From Haliotis asinina (taxonomy: Eukaryota; Mollusca; Gastropoda; Lepetellida; Haliotidae), in assembly GCF_037392515.1 (NCBI RefSeq), contig NC_090290.1:55936753-56000752 (forward strand): a stretch of 64,000 bases of DNA, given 5' to 3'. The notes below the pieces were generated by a model. That model searched no databases. It saw only the letters and a list, made by a program, of their open reading frames with translations, and was not told where the DNA came from. A program made the translations under genes and the position numbers. Position 1 is the first letter of the stretch. Each line of letters opens with the position of its first letter. Positions 34,960 through 46,900 of this stretch are shown one piece after another.

Positions 34960-36310
34960 TATGTACACAGTAAACCATGCGTGTCCATTGTAAGCTGTGC
35001 TTTTCAACAGTAAACTATGTACATCCACAGTAAAGTATCTACGTCCACAATAAGCTATGTACGTCCATAGTTAACTATGTACGTCCACAGTAAGTTATGT
35101 GCATCCACAGTAAGCTATGCATATTCACAGTAAGCTATGTACGTCCACAGTAAGGTATGTACATCCACAGCAAGCTATGTACGTTCACAGTAAGTTATGT
35201 ACATCCACAGTAAAGTATCTACGTCCACAATAAGCTATGTACGCCCATAGTTAACTATGTACGTCCACAGTAAGTTATGTACATCCACAGTAAGCTATGC
35301 ATATCCACAGTAAGCTATGTACGTCCACAGTAAGGTATGTACATCCACAGCAAGCTATGTACGTCCACAGTAAGTTATGTACATCCACAGTAAGCTATGT
35401 ACGTCCACAGTAAGTTATGTACATCCACAGTAAGCTATGTACGTCTACAGTAAGCTATGTACGTCCACAGTAAGCTCTGTATGTCCACAGTAAGCTATGT
35501 ACGTCCACAGTAAGCTATGTACGTCCACAGTAAATTTTGTACATCCACAGTAAGCTATGTACGTCCACAGTAAAGTATCTACGTCCACAGTAAACTATGT
35601 ATGTCCATAGTTAACTATGTACGTCCACAGTACGTTATGTACATCCACAGTAAGCTATGCATATCCACAGTAAGCTATGTACGTCCACAGTAGATTATGT
35701 ACGTCCACAGTAAGCTATGTATGTCCATAGTTCACTATGTACGTCCACAGTAAGCTATGTATGTCCATAGTTAACTATGTACGTCCACAGTAAGCTATGT
35801 ACGTCCACAGTAAATTATCTACGTCCACAGTAAACTATGTACGTCCACAGTAATTTATGTACGTCCACAGTAAGCTATGTACGTCTACAGTAAGCTATGT
35901 ACATCCACAGTAAGCTATATACGTCCACAGTAAATTATGCACGTCCACAGTAAGCTATGTACGTCCATAGTAAGCTACGTTCGTCCACAGTAAGCTATGT
36001 ACGTCCACAATAAATTATGTACGTGCACAGTAAGCTATCTACGTCCACAGTAAGTTATGTACATCCACAGTAAGCTATGCATATCCACAGTAAGCTATGT
36101 ACGTCCACAGTAAACTACGTACGTCCACAGTAAGCTATGTATGTCCACAGTAAACTATATAAGTCCACAGTAAGCTATGTACGTCCACAGTAAGCCATGT
36201 ATGTCCACAGTAAACTATGTACGTCCACAGTAAGTTACGTACTTCCATAGTAAGCTATGTATGTCCACAGTGAACTGTGTACGTCCACAGCAATATGTGT
36301 ACGTCCACGG
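34960..36310. repeat. 20-bp minisatellite array, about 65 units
   Basis: The tandem unit is GTAAGCTATGTACGTCCACA with many single-base variants (TATGCATATCC, ATCTACGTCC, CATAGTTAACTATG). Blocks of several units recur in the same order, for example around 35,010-35,160 and 35,200-35,350, so the array grew by larger duplications. It separates gene-bearing units A and B; shorter arrays of the same unit occur at the other unit boundaries. Confidence 0.95.
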
Positions 36311-36329
36311 TGAGTAATGAATGTCCACA

Positions 36330-36480
36330 TGAACCACCCTTGTGTCTGAGGCACCATGAACTGCCTTTTAGCCTGGGGCAAAATGAACCACCCTTGTGTC
36401 TGTGGCATCATGAACCGCCCTTTGGCTGGGGTAATAAGAACCACCCTGTCGTCTGTGATATCATGACCCACCTTTAGGCT
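36330..36480. repeat. 27-bp dispersed repeat, about five units
   Basis: Units of the type TGTGTCTGAGGCACCATGAA with CTGCCTTTTAGCCTGGGGCA alternates. The same cluster follows the 20-bp array in units A and C (32.38-32.47, 41.53-41.62 kb), and a longer version lies at 50.0 kb. Confidence 0.75.
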
Positions 36481-36797
36481 GGGTAACGAAACACAATTGT
36501 GCACCATGAAGTTCACTTCCATCTAGGAGCATGTGCCATCTTTGGATCATTATAAATCGCCCTTGTGTTTTGGCGTAACATATACAGCCCATGTATCAAG
36601 AAGGATATCATCCACATATCTATGACGTGTTAGTAGACTCTATGACGCGTGAAGATGGCGGAACTATTGTTGCCATGCATGTTCATACTGTGGAGAACGC
36701 AAACGCTGTTATAGTAAGACACAAGAATTATGAAACATAAAGACACACATAATCGTTTCACACTTTTATTGGTAGGACATTGAAACAGCACCGAGGT

Positions 36798-37768
36798 CTA
36801 GGCGATGTGGAAATGTTTCACCAGGGACTGGAAGCTGAAAGCAAGAACATAGTTTTTGAAAGTTAAGCGACTAAAGACCACATACATTCAAACAATGTAA
36901 ACACAGTGAAACAATGAAATTCAGTTTGACGAACCAGCGAACAGAAATTTGTCCCTTTCGTTTACATGATATATCTTATGTTATATTTTCGCGAGTTTTC
37001 ACAAGTGAACAATTGACTTGCCTTTGCGTGGATTTCTGTCCCCCGATTAGGAAGAGTACGTCCTCCTTTTCGCGAAAATCTGGCATAATACCAATTTGAC
37101 ACATGGAAAGGGGCTGGCGCTCTTTTTACAGGTTACATACTAAATACATGCACGTTCACTCACGATTTGCAGACGAGGTCGCAGCCGCTGGACAAGAGGA
37201 CGTTGTTATGGACTACGGCGGGACACTTTTGTTCACAGGCTGCCTCGGTACCGTCGGATCCAACCAAATCAAACAGTTTCTGCACAAGCGACTTCAGCTC
37301 AGCGCCATCGAACAGATGGTTGAACTCTGAAACACATGCAGAGTGAGTTAGTGAGTGACTGAATTTGGTTTGAAGGTCCGCTTTCAGTTAGTCTATTAAG
37401 GTCGCCTCAGCCTCGACAGATGTGGATCCGAGTGGTTTTGAGTCGGCTTCGGGCCTAAGGACCGGTCGTCCCTGTCCGATCATGTTAATAAATATACGCT
37501 AATGTTTTGATGAATCGGTGAGTGAGTGAGTGAGTGAGTGATTGAGTGAGTGAGTGAGTGAGTGAGTGAGTGAGTGAGTGAGTGAGTGAGTGAGTGAGTG
37601 AGTGAATGAGTGAGTGGGTGGGTAAGTGAGTGAGTGAGTGAGTGAGTCGGGCGGGGAAACGAGTGTCAATTGCTTGCATCGACCAGTGTCGACAACGATG
37701 CACTTACGATCGAGGAGGTTGCAGTATGCCAGGGGCAGGAGGACAAGGATGATGATGGCGTACTTCAT
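36798..37768 (-). CDS. Secreted four-cysteine protein, type A, copy 6 (86 aa)
   Basis: Exons 37768-37708, 37326-37164 and 36834-36798 have the family structure. The protein equals copy 5 except for Asn in place of Lys near the start of exon 2 (DQFNHLFDGAELKSLVQ) and Val for Leu after the second cysteine (CPAVVHNN). All four core cysteines, the signal peptide MKYAIIILVLLPLAYC and the end FQSLVKHFHIA are kept. AATAAA lies at 36770-36765 on the minus strand. Intron 1 carries a long GTGA microsatellite (37,515-37,650), making it the longest intron 1 of the intact type A copies. No disabling change seen. Confidence 0.87.
37515..37650. repeat. GTGA tetranucleotide microsatellite in intron 1 of copy 6
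   Basis: About 30 units of GTGA with a few ATTG and GGTG interruptions. Units A and C have only a few units here, so the run expanded specifically in copy 6 and changes the offset between units B and C by about 96 bp. Confidence 0.95.
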
Positions 37769-38195
37769 GGCTGTCAGAGTCTGGAAGGTGAGGTGTCCAC
37801 TTTACACAGTGTGTGGTAATACGCAAGTCGGACGAATTGAAATCTCGAAATCAGATTGCCAAATGAAATGCATAATGGCATATGTGCAGTACATTATAAA
37901 AGCTAACACTGACAGTTCTTTATGACACCATCTTTATGACGTTAACAGGTTAGTGAGTTGATTCATCTACAGATGTAATCTTCAAACGAATAAAAGTAAA
38001 TAGATGTACAATAGTTTCGGATGGAATTTCTGATGAAAACAAACCTTAGAAACAACACAGACAACTACAAGATCAACTTCAAACACAAATATAACCACTC
38101 CTGACTACTAAGACAGAACATGAAGAATTCGTTCATTAAGTCGATAGTGACATGTGCTTGGATAGAGTTCAGCAAATGGTTCCAAGTCACCTTAC

Positions 38196-38246
38196 CGTTT
38201 CCAGTCAGATGTGAGAGATCAAGCAAAATACTCTGTGGTTTTTATA
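38196..38246 (-). promoter_or_regulatory. TATA box and UTR exon of copy 6
   Basis: TATAAAA at 38246-38240 on the minus strand, with the predicted UTR exon ending GACTGGAAACG at a GTAAGG donor (38195-38190). The upstream GACGTGAATTGAGAGTGATC block starts at about 38,318. Arrangement as in copies 5 and 7. Confidence 0.7.
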
Positions 38247-38989
38247 TGTTTCTGTTATCAGTGGGCAGGACAGAACGGGTGGGGTCTTGTGACGCCAAAG
38301 TACTGGCTCTCTGTGTGACGTGAATTGAGAGTGATCACGAGCTGGCAATCTCATGTCGTTATCAATACACTTACACGTACACATATACGTACACTAAATA
38401 TACACATATATATTGATGAATATAAGAACGAACGAATGAATTTATGTTTAACCAGATGTATTTTAACCTATGTAAGTCGACAGATGTTAAAACCATGACA
38501 AGATCAACCGAGCTGGAAATAAACAGTTCAGTGCGTACAGGTCTGGCTACAACAAGAAACCAACATTCGATAAGTCACACGTCTCCTAAATGGATATCAG
38601 AACTGACTATCGTTTCCGAGACTAGCATTTCACATGGAATCATCATTGCAACGCAATTGCTATGTTCAATTCATGTTTAACACTTCACCTCATTTCTCAT
38701 GTGAAAGTCTATATTTCATAAGGATATATAAATATTTTCATTGCAATATGTACCTTGAAAGACACATGGCGAATATTAAACCTTTTGGGAGAGATTGTGT
38801 GCGTTTCGTAAGATATACCGTGTTCTTTTACCATTGAAGATGGAAATAAATCTTTCAATAATGAAGAAGCGATACCATGATCTATGTTGCTGTATCCTGA
38901 AAGCAGTAAGCCCGTCCACAAACAGAGACTGGCTACAAAACCATTCTCCCCCTAATGCCATGTATTCATGTTTTGGAAAACAAGGATTT

Positions 38990-39600
38990 TCGTGATCAGT
39001 GCCAACCTCGGTTACAGCAAGTTTCAAGACAACATGTTCACTGTATACTATAAGCATAATTTGACAATGAGATATATTACACGTCCATCAAAGACGTTTG
39101 AAAGATGATAAAACAGCATACAAAGGTTATCAGGAGATCCACCTAATTGATGTATGTGTTAGTAAGGTGGTGCTCATTTGAATGGCCTGTTTGGAAACTA
39201 GACTGATATTTGATTAACAATTTGTGTTCAAGAAAACACGTGGATTTGTATCTAGAAACAATAGAATGGTACTCTTGATTAGGGGCATGTCAGTCGCTTG
39301 TTTCCATTGGGAACACGCTTGAACTGAGAGATCTATTAAACAACATGCATTGAGCAGGACTCTACAGATTTCCTTGATAATTGGTAGCTGATTTGCGGAA
39401 GCTTTCCGGAACATTTGATAGTATCAAATACTTCGCTATTACATGTACTCAGAGGTTCTCATATAAGATCTGTACACTTAGTAAATCGCGGTAAACACAT
39501 TTTTATCACCAACATCAGAAATGGATTCGAAATAGTTATCTAAGATATTTGATTTTATTTCTATATCTGACAAAGCGTTTGGGGCTTTTCTATACAGTGA
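38990..39600 (-). mobile_element. LINE reverse-transcriptase fragment
   Basis: The minus strand shows LSDIEIKSNILDNYFESISD, then a stretch like the segment before reverse-transcriptase motif 1 (LPIIKEICRVLLNAC; ATDMPLIKST). It is the complementary part of the LINE whose later FADDT block is at 31.9 kb. It is decayed. Duplicated at 44.09-44.70 kb with an offset of 5,097 bp. Confidence 0.6.
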
Positions 39601-39725
39601 GTTCTGTATGTACACAGTAAACCATACGTGTCCATTGTAAGTTGTACTTTTCAACAGTAAACTTTGTATGTCCACAGTAAACTATGTATGTCCACAGTAA
39701 ACTATGTACGTCCACAGTACATAAT
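39600..39725. repeat. Short 20-bp minisatellite array at the unit B/C junction
   Basis: Units CAGTAAACTATGTACGTCCA and relatives, about five in all. Immediately after it, at 39,732, the duplicated block that matches 30,586 onward begins. The duplication boundary therefore lies against the array. Confidence 0.85.
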
Positions 39726-40050
39726 TATGAGACTTAGATAAACCATTTAAAGTCACCATTTTTCAATCATTGAAACAGGAAACAACTGCTGTGTGTATAA
39801 TTGAAAAAAGAATCATTCCAATGATTTCAGTCTTTAAAACATTCATGCTGATTTTCATGAGTGAAAACAACTACAAGGTGTCTTGGATATTGTGAATAAC
39901 TGTTTAGGAAGATCTAACATTATGTTTAGTAGCATGTTTGCTTGCAAAGTAACATTTTCCATTGTCTGTTTACAAACAGCAATATCAGTAGCCAGAACCT
40001 AGCAATATTCTAGCAATATGTGCATCCTTTTCACGTGTAGAGTGATTCTG

Positions 40051-40318
40051 TAGGGTATGAAGAGAGACTAGAATGCATGATACGGTACACAAGAACAAGA
40101 ACTAGGCCACAAATAACAGCAGAAGAGAGACTAGAATGCATGATGCGGTACACAAGAACAAGAAATAGGCCACGATTAACAGCTGAAGAGAGACTAGAAT
40201 GCATGATGCGGTACACAAGAACAAGAACTAGGTCACGATTAACAGCTGAAGAGAGACTAGAATGCATGATGCGGTACACAAGAACAAGAACTAGGCCACG
40301 ATTTACAGCTGAAGAGAG
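40051..40318. repeat. 63-bp tandem repeat (copy of 30.9 kb)
   Basis: Same unit and number as at 30,905-31,172. A few substitutions differ between the two copies and are denser here than in the flanks. Both strands remain open for more than 100 codons. Confidence 0.75.
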
Positions 40319-41070
40319 AGGAAGAACCATTTGGATGGCGGAGACATACGTTGGTGTTGCCAATGCCCTCAGATACCACTGTAAGTTCTGAATATCCTAA
40401 TTACCTCAGCAAAACTTGTAAAAGTAGGTGTAAGATTAAGAAGTGTTCAAAAGGTGTATCTAACCATGTTGTCACTAGCATTATTATTTTGAGGTTTTAC
40501 TTGGGCCTATGGCCTTTATACGAGTAACGTTTGCATTGAATTGAATATTGTAAGTTTATGAAGAAGCCTTGAAACCTCCCATTGGGTGTAAGCCAGTCCA
40601 TACATTTCATGTTAAGCAAGATGCTCAGTAATGTTCATTCTTTCTGCCAACTTCGCCAGGGACACACGTGTTGGTCTGACGAAACTTAAGTTGCACCACT
40701 GATGGTGTTCTGAAGAAATACCAGCCATTTGATTCAGCCCATAGCTGGATATTATGTATATTTTGTAGTCTTTATCTATAATGATATCACCACAGGTGAT
40801 AATTGTGTGTTTCTGTAGTCTTCATTCACAATGCCGCTTGGAAACATTGTAATATATTAATAGCTGTCATTTGCCACAAGTGTATTTATGTAATGTTTAT
40901 GTGATGTTCTGTACAGATTTGTTAGCGTGTAAATGTTATAGTTTGAGGTAATTTACAACTTCTATATTAAAACGTCATGTTGACTTTATTTGTCATGATC
41001 TTTGAAAGTAAAAAGTCTAGCTTCAGTGTTTTTAAGGATATTTACATGGTTCATATTTTTCAAACGTTGC

Positions 41071-41416
41071 TCAGCCCAGATGCTTAATAATATCAAATGT
41101 TTCGTTCACATATTTTTCTGTTGATTGTTTCTCTTTACTCAACGCATTTAATGAGGTGTCATCGGCAAAATGACTAGTTATACAAAGTAACACTTTATTG
41201 ACATAAACAATGAATGGGATGAGGTCAAGTACTGATACTTGTTTGGCCCCGGTTCTTAATGTTTTCGGTCCGGAAGCTCTCTTTAGTGCTACTACATACA
41301 CGTAATAGCTGTCATGTAACATCTGTACAGTTAATAGATCTTATCATTACCAAGATCAGAAATAGATTCGAAATATTGAATTAAGATGTTTGCTTTTTCT
41401 ATCTCTGAGAGTGGGG
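41071..41416 (-). mobile_element. LINE reverse-transcriptase fragment (copy of 31.9 kb)
   Basis: Identical in layout to 31,925-32,270, including the SHFADDTSLN block. Part of the duplicated segment rather than a separate insertion. Confidence 0.7.
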
Positions 41417-41990
41417 TTTTAGTTTACAGTAATGTATGTCCACAGCAAGCTATGTTTGTCCACAGCAAGCTATGTATGTCCACAGCAAGTTATGTATGTC
41501 CACAGTAAGTTGTGCATGTCCACATGTACCAAACTTGTGTCTGAGGCACCATGAACCGCCCTTTGGCCTGGGGTAATAAGAACCACCGTGCCGTCTGTGG
41601 CATTATGACCCACCTTTAGGCTGGGTAACGAAACACAATTGTGCACCATGAAGTTCACTTTCATCTTGGAGCATGTACCATTCTTGGAGCATTATAAATC
41701 CCCCTTCTGTTTTGGTGTAACATATACAGCCCACGTATCAACAAGGGCATCATCCACATATCTATGACGTATTAGTACACTCTATGACGTATTAGTAGAC
41801 TCCATGACGTATTAGTAGACTCTATGACGTATTAGTGACGTGTGAAGATGGCGGAACTGTTGTTGCCATGCATGTTCATACTGTGGAGGACGCAAACGCT
41901 GTCATAGTAAGACACAATAATTATGAAACATAAAGACACACATAATCGTTTCACAGTTTTATTGGTAGGACATTGAAGCAGGACCGAGGT

Positions 41991-42861
41991 CTAGGCGATG
42001 TGGAAATGTTTCACCAGGGACTGGAAGCTGAAAGCAAGAACATAGTTTTTGAAAGTTAAGCGACTAAAGACCACATACATTCAAACAATGTAAACTCAGT
42101 GAAACAATGAAATTCAGTTTGACGAACCAGCGAACAGAAATTTGTCCCTTTCGTTTTCATGATATATCTTATGTTATATTTTCGCGAGTTTTCAGAAGTG
42201 AACAACTGACTTGCCTTTGCGTGGATTTCTGTCCGCCGGTTAGGAAGAGTACGTTCTCCTTTTCGCGAAATCCTGGCATAATAAGCATTTGACTCATGGA
42301 AAGGGGCTGGCGCTCTTTTTACAGGTTACATACTAAATACATGCACGTTCACTCACGATTTGCAGACGAGGTCGCAGCCGCTGGACAAGAGGACGTTGTT
42401 ATGGACTACGGCGGGACACTTTTGTTCACAGGCTGCCTCGGTACCGTCGGATCCAACCAAATCAAACAGTTTCTGCACAAGCGACTTCAGCTCAGCGCCA
42501 TCGAACAGATGTTTGAACTCTGAAACACATGCAGAGTGAGTTAGTGAGTGACTGAATTTGGTTTGAAGGTGCGCTTTAAAGTGAGTCTATTACGGCGCCT
42601 CAGCCTCGACAGATGTGGATCCGAGTGGTTTTCAGTCGGCTTCGGTCCTAAGGACCGGTCGTCCCTCTCCGATCATGTTAATAAGTATACGCTAGTGTCT
42701 TGATGAATCGGTGAGTGAGTGAGTGAGCGAACGAGTGAGTCGGGCGGGGAAGCGAGTGTCAATTGCTTGCATCGACCAGTGTCGACAACAATGCACTCAC
42801 GATCGAGGAGGTTGCAGTATGCCAGGGGCAGGAGGACAAGGATGATGATGGCGCACTTCAT
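41991..42861 (-). CDS. Secreted four-cysteine protein, type A, copy 7 (86 aa)
   Basis: Exons 42861-42801, 42519-42357 and 42027-41991 mirror copy 5 exactly, at +9,146 bp. The protein differs from copy 5 by Cys for Tyr at residue 3 (MKCAIIILVLLPLAYC) and Val for Leu after the second core cysteine. All four core cysteines and the FQSLVKHFHIA end are present. AATAAA at 41963-41958 (minus strand) is intact, unlike copy 5. The extra cysteine lies in the signal peptide and should not affect the mature chain. The upstream region is a mosaic of A and B units. Confidence 0.87.
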
Positions 42862-43294
42862 GGCTGTCAGAGTCTGGAAAGTGAGGATGTCAACTTTACA
42901 CAGAGTGTGGTAATATGATACACAGGTCGAACGAATTGAAATCTCGAAATTAGATTGCCAAATGAAATGCAGTATGACATATATGCAGTACATTATAAAA
43001 GCTAACACTGACAGTTCTTTATGACACCATCTTTATGACGCTAAAAGGTTAGTGAGTTGATTCATCTACAGATGTAATCTTCAAACGAATAAAAGTAATT
43101 AGATGTACAGTACTTTCGGGTGGAACTTCTGATGAAAACAAATCTTAGAAACAACACAGACAACTACAAGATCAACTTCAAACACAAATATAACCACTCC
43201 TGACCACTAAGAAAGAACATGGAGAAGTTGTTCGGTACGTAGATAGTGACATGTGATGGGATAGTGTTCAGGCAATGGTTCCAAGTCACCTTAC

Positions 43295-43345
43295 CGTTTC
43301 CAGTCAGATGTGAGAGATCAAGCAATATACTCTGCGGTTTTTATA
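43295..43345 (-). promoter_or_regulatory. TATA box and UTR exon of copy 7
   Basis: TATAAAA at 43345-43339 on the minus strand, UTR exon ending GACTGGAAACG at a GTAAGG donor (43294-43289). Core promoter bases match copy 5 (AATATACTCTGCGG on the plus strand). Sequence upstream of the TATA box matches copy 6. Confidence 0.7.
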
Positions 43346-43372
43346 TGTTTCTGATATCAGTGGGCAGGACAG

Positions 43373-44795
43373 AACGGGTGGGGTCATGTGACGCCAAAGT
43401 ATTTGCTCTCTGTGTGACGTGAATTGAGAGTGATCACGAGCTGGCAATCTCATGTGGTTGACAATATACATACACGTACACATATACGTACACTAAATAT
43501 ACACACATATATTGATGAATATAAGAACGAATGAATGAATTTATGTTTAATCAGATGTATTTTTAAGCTATGTAAGTCGACAGATGTTAAAACCATGACA
43601 AGATCAACCGTGCAAATAAACAGTTCAGTGCGTACAGGACTGGCTACAACAAGAAACCAACATTCGATAAGTCACACGTCTCCTAAATGGATTTCAGAAC
43701 TGACTATCGTTTCCGAGACTAGCATTTCACATGGAATCATCATTGCAACGTAATTGCTATGTTCAATTCATGTTTAACACTTCACCTCATTTCTCATGTG
43801 AAAGTCTATATTTCATAAGGATACATAAATATTTTCATTGCAATATGTACCTTGAAAGACACATGGCGAATATTAAACCTTTTGGGAGAGATTGTGAGCG
43901 TTTCGTAAGTTATACCGTGTTCTTTTACCACTGAAGATGGAAATAAATCTTTCAATAATGAAGAAGGGATACCATGATCTATGTTGCTGTATCCTGAAAG
44001 CAGTAAGCCCGTCCACAAACAGAGACTGGCTACAAAACCATTCTCCCCCTAATGCCATGTATTCATGTTTTGGAAAACAAGGATTTTCGTGATCAGTGCC
44101 AACCTCGGTTACAGCAAGTTTCAAGACAACATGTTCACTGTATACTATAAGCATAATTTGACAATGAGATATATTACACGTCCATCAAAGACGTTTGAAA
44201 GATGATAAAACAGCATACAAAGGTTATCAGGAGATCCACCTAATTGATGTATGTGTTAGTAAGGTGGTGCTCATTTGAATGGCCTGTTTGGAAACTAGAC
44301 TGATATTTGATTAACAATTTGTGTTCAAGAAAACACGTGGATTTGTATCTAGAAACAATAGAATGGTACTCTTGATTAGGGGCATGTCAGTCGCTTGTTT
44401 CCATTGGGAACACGCTTGAACTGAGAGATCTATTAAACAACATGCATTGAGCAGGACTCTACAGATTTCCTTGATAATTGGTAGCTGATTTCCGGAAGCT
44501 TTCCGGAACATTTGATAGTATCAAATACTTCGCTATTACATGTACTCAGAGGTTCTCATATAAGATCTGTACACTTAGTAAATCGCGGTAAACACATTGT
44601 TATCACCAACATCAGAAATGGATTCGAAATAGTTATCTAAGATAGTTGATTTTATTTCTATATCTGACAAAGCGTTTGGGGCTTTTCTATACAGTGAGTT
44701 CTGTATGTACACAGTAAACCATACGTGTCCATTGTAAGTTGTACTTTTCAACAGTAAACTTTGTATGTCCAAAGCAAGTTGTGTATGTCCACAGT
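43373..44795. repeat. Duplicated segment C-right (partner in unit B, 38,276-39,698)
   Basis: From just upstream of the TATA box to the start of the 20-bp array this matches unit B. The offset is 5,097 bp across at least 43,731-44,700. It contains the same upstream promoter block, small ORFs and LINE fragment. No gene seen. Confidence 0.8.
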
Positions 44796-45005
44796 AACCT
44801 ATGTACGTCCACAGTAACCTATGTACGTCCACAGTAACCCATGCATGTCCACAGTATACTATGTACGCCCACAGTAAGCTATGTACGTCCACAGCAAGCT
44901 ATGTAGGTCCACAGTAAGCTATGTACGTCCACAGCAAGCTATATAGTTCCACAGTAAGCTATGTACGTCCATAGTAAACTATGTATGTCTGTAGTAAGCT
45001 ATGTA
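44690..45005. repeat. 20-bp minisatellite array at the right edge of unit C
   Basis: About fourteen units of TATGTACGTCCACAGTAACC type and relatives. Homology between the units ends inside this array. Confidence 0.9.
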
Positions 45006-45774
45006 AATGAAAATGATTTGAATTTTTTCCATGGACAATTTTCCACTAAGGTACCGTCCCCAAAATGGGACAATATGCAGATAAGTGAACTTAAAGTAGG
45101 TAATGTATTACGCGAAGGTGGTGGGAATCTAACCTCTTAAATCTTAAAAACTGATTCTTTTAAGTTAAAGGTTTCATGGAATACAAGAAAACTGTTTTTT
45201 TACATGCAACTAAGTGTAACAAATCGAAATATGAATATTTCATGGGCATCATTGATTCCATAAAATGTCTTCCGATGAACTAAACATCATAGTTGATGAA
45301 TGTATCCCAAAATCCTCTGCTGGAGAAGACTGACTGTAATGAAATGCTCAAAGATACTGCTGCAGTAAGTGATAACATACAGTATCAACTCATAAAGCAC
45401 TTACAGAATCGTGTTTAGAAACCCTTTTAAATATTTTAGACGTATTTGGACGTCAGTGGAATTTCCGTCTTCATGGCATGATGCTATAATTGTTCCAATT
45501 CCTTAACTTGAACGTGACCAACCGATCCTTCAAAGTATCGACAAATTTCACTAACTACCTGCGTTAGCAAAACCATGTAAAGATTTACATGATTTAGTAT
45601 GACATGCTAACAAATACTTACTCAAGGTCCTTCACTTCCTCCATGTGTGTGTATAAATGCACCTACATAACACTGTAAAATAACCCTGTTACACATGGTT
45701 AAAAAGTGAGGAAACATTTATTTACTGGGAAAATGACACCTCATTCCTTTCATTGTTTGCCAAAAGAAACCAGA
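45006..45774. other. AT-rich intergenic DNA
   Basis: I see no gene, repeat or domain here. It separates the triplicated gene units from the cluster of broken gag-bearing elements. Confidence 0.5.
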
Positions 45775-46900
45775 TCACCATATATGATGAAAATCTAAGA
45801 TCATGTGCATGAATGGGTTATGTATATCATCAAGTGAACTGAGAGGAATGTGACTCAGATATGCTTCATGGATCGATTGTTTATGTATATCATCAAGTGA
45901 ACTGAGAGGAATGTGACTCAGATATGCTTCATGGATCGATTGTTTATGTATATCATCAAGTGAACTGAGAGGAATGTGACTCAGATATGCTTCATGGATC
46001 GATTGTTTATGTATATCATCAAGTGAACTGAGAGGAATGTGACTCAGATATGCTTCTTGGATCGATTGTAACATTGCTGATGCAGTAGCACATGTGTCTA
46101 ACAAAGTTTGCACCGATGTGTTGTGAACGGAAACCTAAGGGTGGTCGCTCCCCATAGGCCTCGGCCAGTTTAAGGGCACGGCATGTGATTCTGCATCCAT
46201 GAGAAAGATGTCCCGGGTATCCACATCTCCAGCAGATAGGCATCTCTGACTCCGAAGCTGGCTGAAATCCTGAAACTGTTGGTAACTTGGGGTTATTCTG
46301 TAAAAATCCTTAAAACCGAGCTTGCTGCTGAAAAACTTGATCCGAGTGCTGTTGTTGCTGTTGCTGTAACTCAGTCATTCCAGCATGTAGTTCCTTAACC
46401 ATAGTCTTCAACTCACTCTTAGATTCCTTGGGCTCGTTGTCATGTTAACGGTAGCTGTCTTTGCCTTTATTTTGGTTTTGGATATTTTAGCCTTTCCTCG
46501 CTTCAAATCAAACTCCAGAACCCGGAGGTACAAATGCAAATCATCAAGAAAACCTGGAGATGGAATCACATTTGCAGACGGCTAGAGTCTTCAGTGACCT
46601 AGTCCATCCTATAAGCTGGTGCCAGCATATCGTCCTGTTCCGCCCGAGAAAAAGATTTTTGTTTGGATAAATGGAACATCGCACGATCTAGACGGTAGCT
46701 CAAGGTCGTGACATCACCGTCTTCTGCCTGAATGGAACTATAAAATTCGGAAATAAGAGCGGAACTCTTGTTCCGAAAGCACTCTTCAACACGCAGTTCT
46801 GGGAAATGTGCATGCGGCCCAAGCTTCATGGATGTGATATTGTGGCCATGTTAGGTCTTCATGATTACATTCATTGTTTATAAGTTTCAATTTAAATATT
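45775..46900 (-). mobile_element. Gag/protease remnant of an LTR-type retroelement (fossil)
   Basis: The minus strand shows, in order, a gag-like segment near 46,830-46,600 (LRVEECFRNKSSALISEFYS; TTLSYRLDRAMFHLSKQ), a CCHC zinc knuckle near 46,240-46,200 (CWRCGYPGHLSHGC), and a segment recalling the start of a retropepsin near 46,110. The order gag, zinc knuckle, protease is that of Gypsy-type elements. It is broken in several places and lacks pol. No LTRs could be paired to it. Old. Confidence 0.65.
45815..46070. repeat. 63-bp tandem repeat, about four units
   Basis: The unit GGATCGATTGTTTATGTATA, TCATCAAGTGAACTGAGAGG, AATGTGACTCAGATATGCTT is nearly identical between copies. Read on the minus strand it gives IHEAYLSHIPLSSLDDIHKQ repeatedly, in frame. 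It lies inside the old retroelement described next. It is unrelated in sequence to the 63-bp repeat at 30.9 kb. Confidence 0.9.

Larger units (their letters stand above)
39732..43372. repeat. Large duplicated segment C-left (partner 30,586 onward)
   Basis: Near-identical to segment A at a constant 9,146-bp offset. It contains gene copy 7 up to its TATA box. Just beyond, between about 43,345 and 43,372, the diagnostic variants switch from unit A type to unit B type. Confidence 0.85.

Noticed and set aside
34610-34978. Small ORFs repeated in units A, B and C (34.7, 38.7, 43.8 kb) as genes
   Set aside because: Their lengths and ends change between near-identical units, and they lack splice or promoter context.
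34960-36310. CRISPR or regulatory array
   Set aside because: Uniform 20-bp tandem units without spacers; a minisatellite.
37485-37703. THSLTHSL-rich ORFs
   Set aside because: By-products of the GTGA tetranucleotide run in intron 1 of copy 6.
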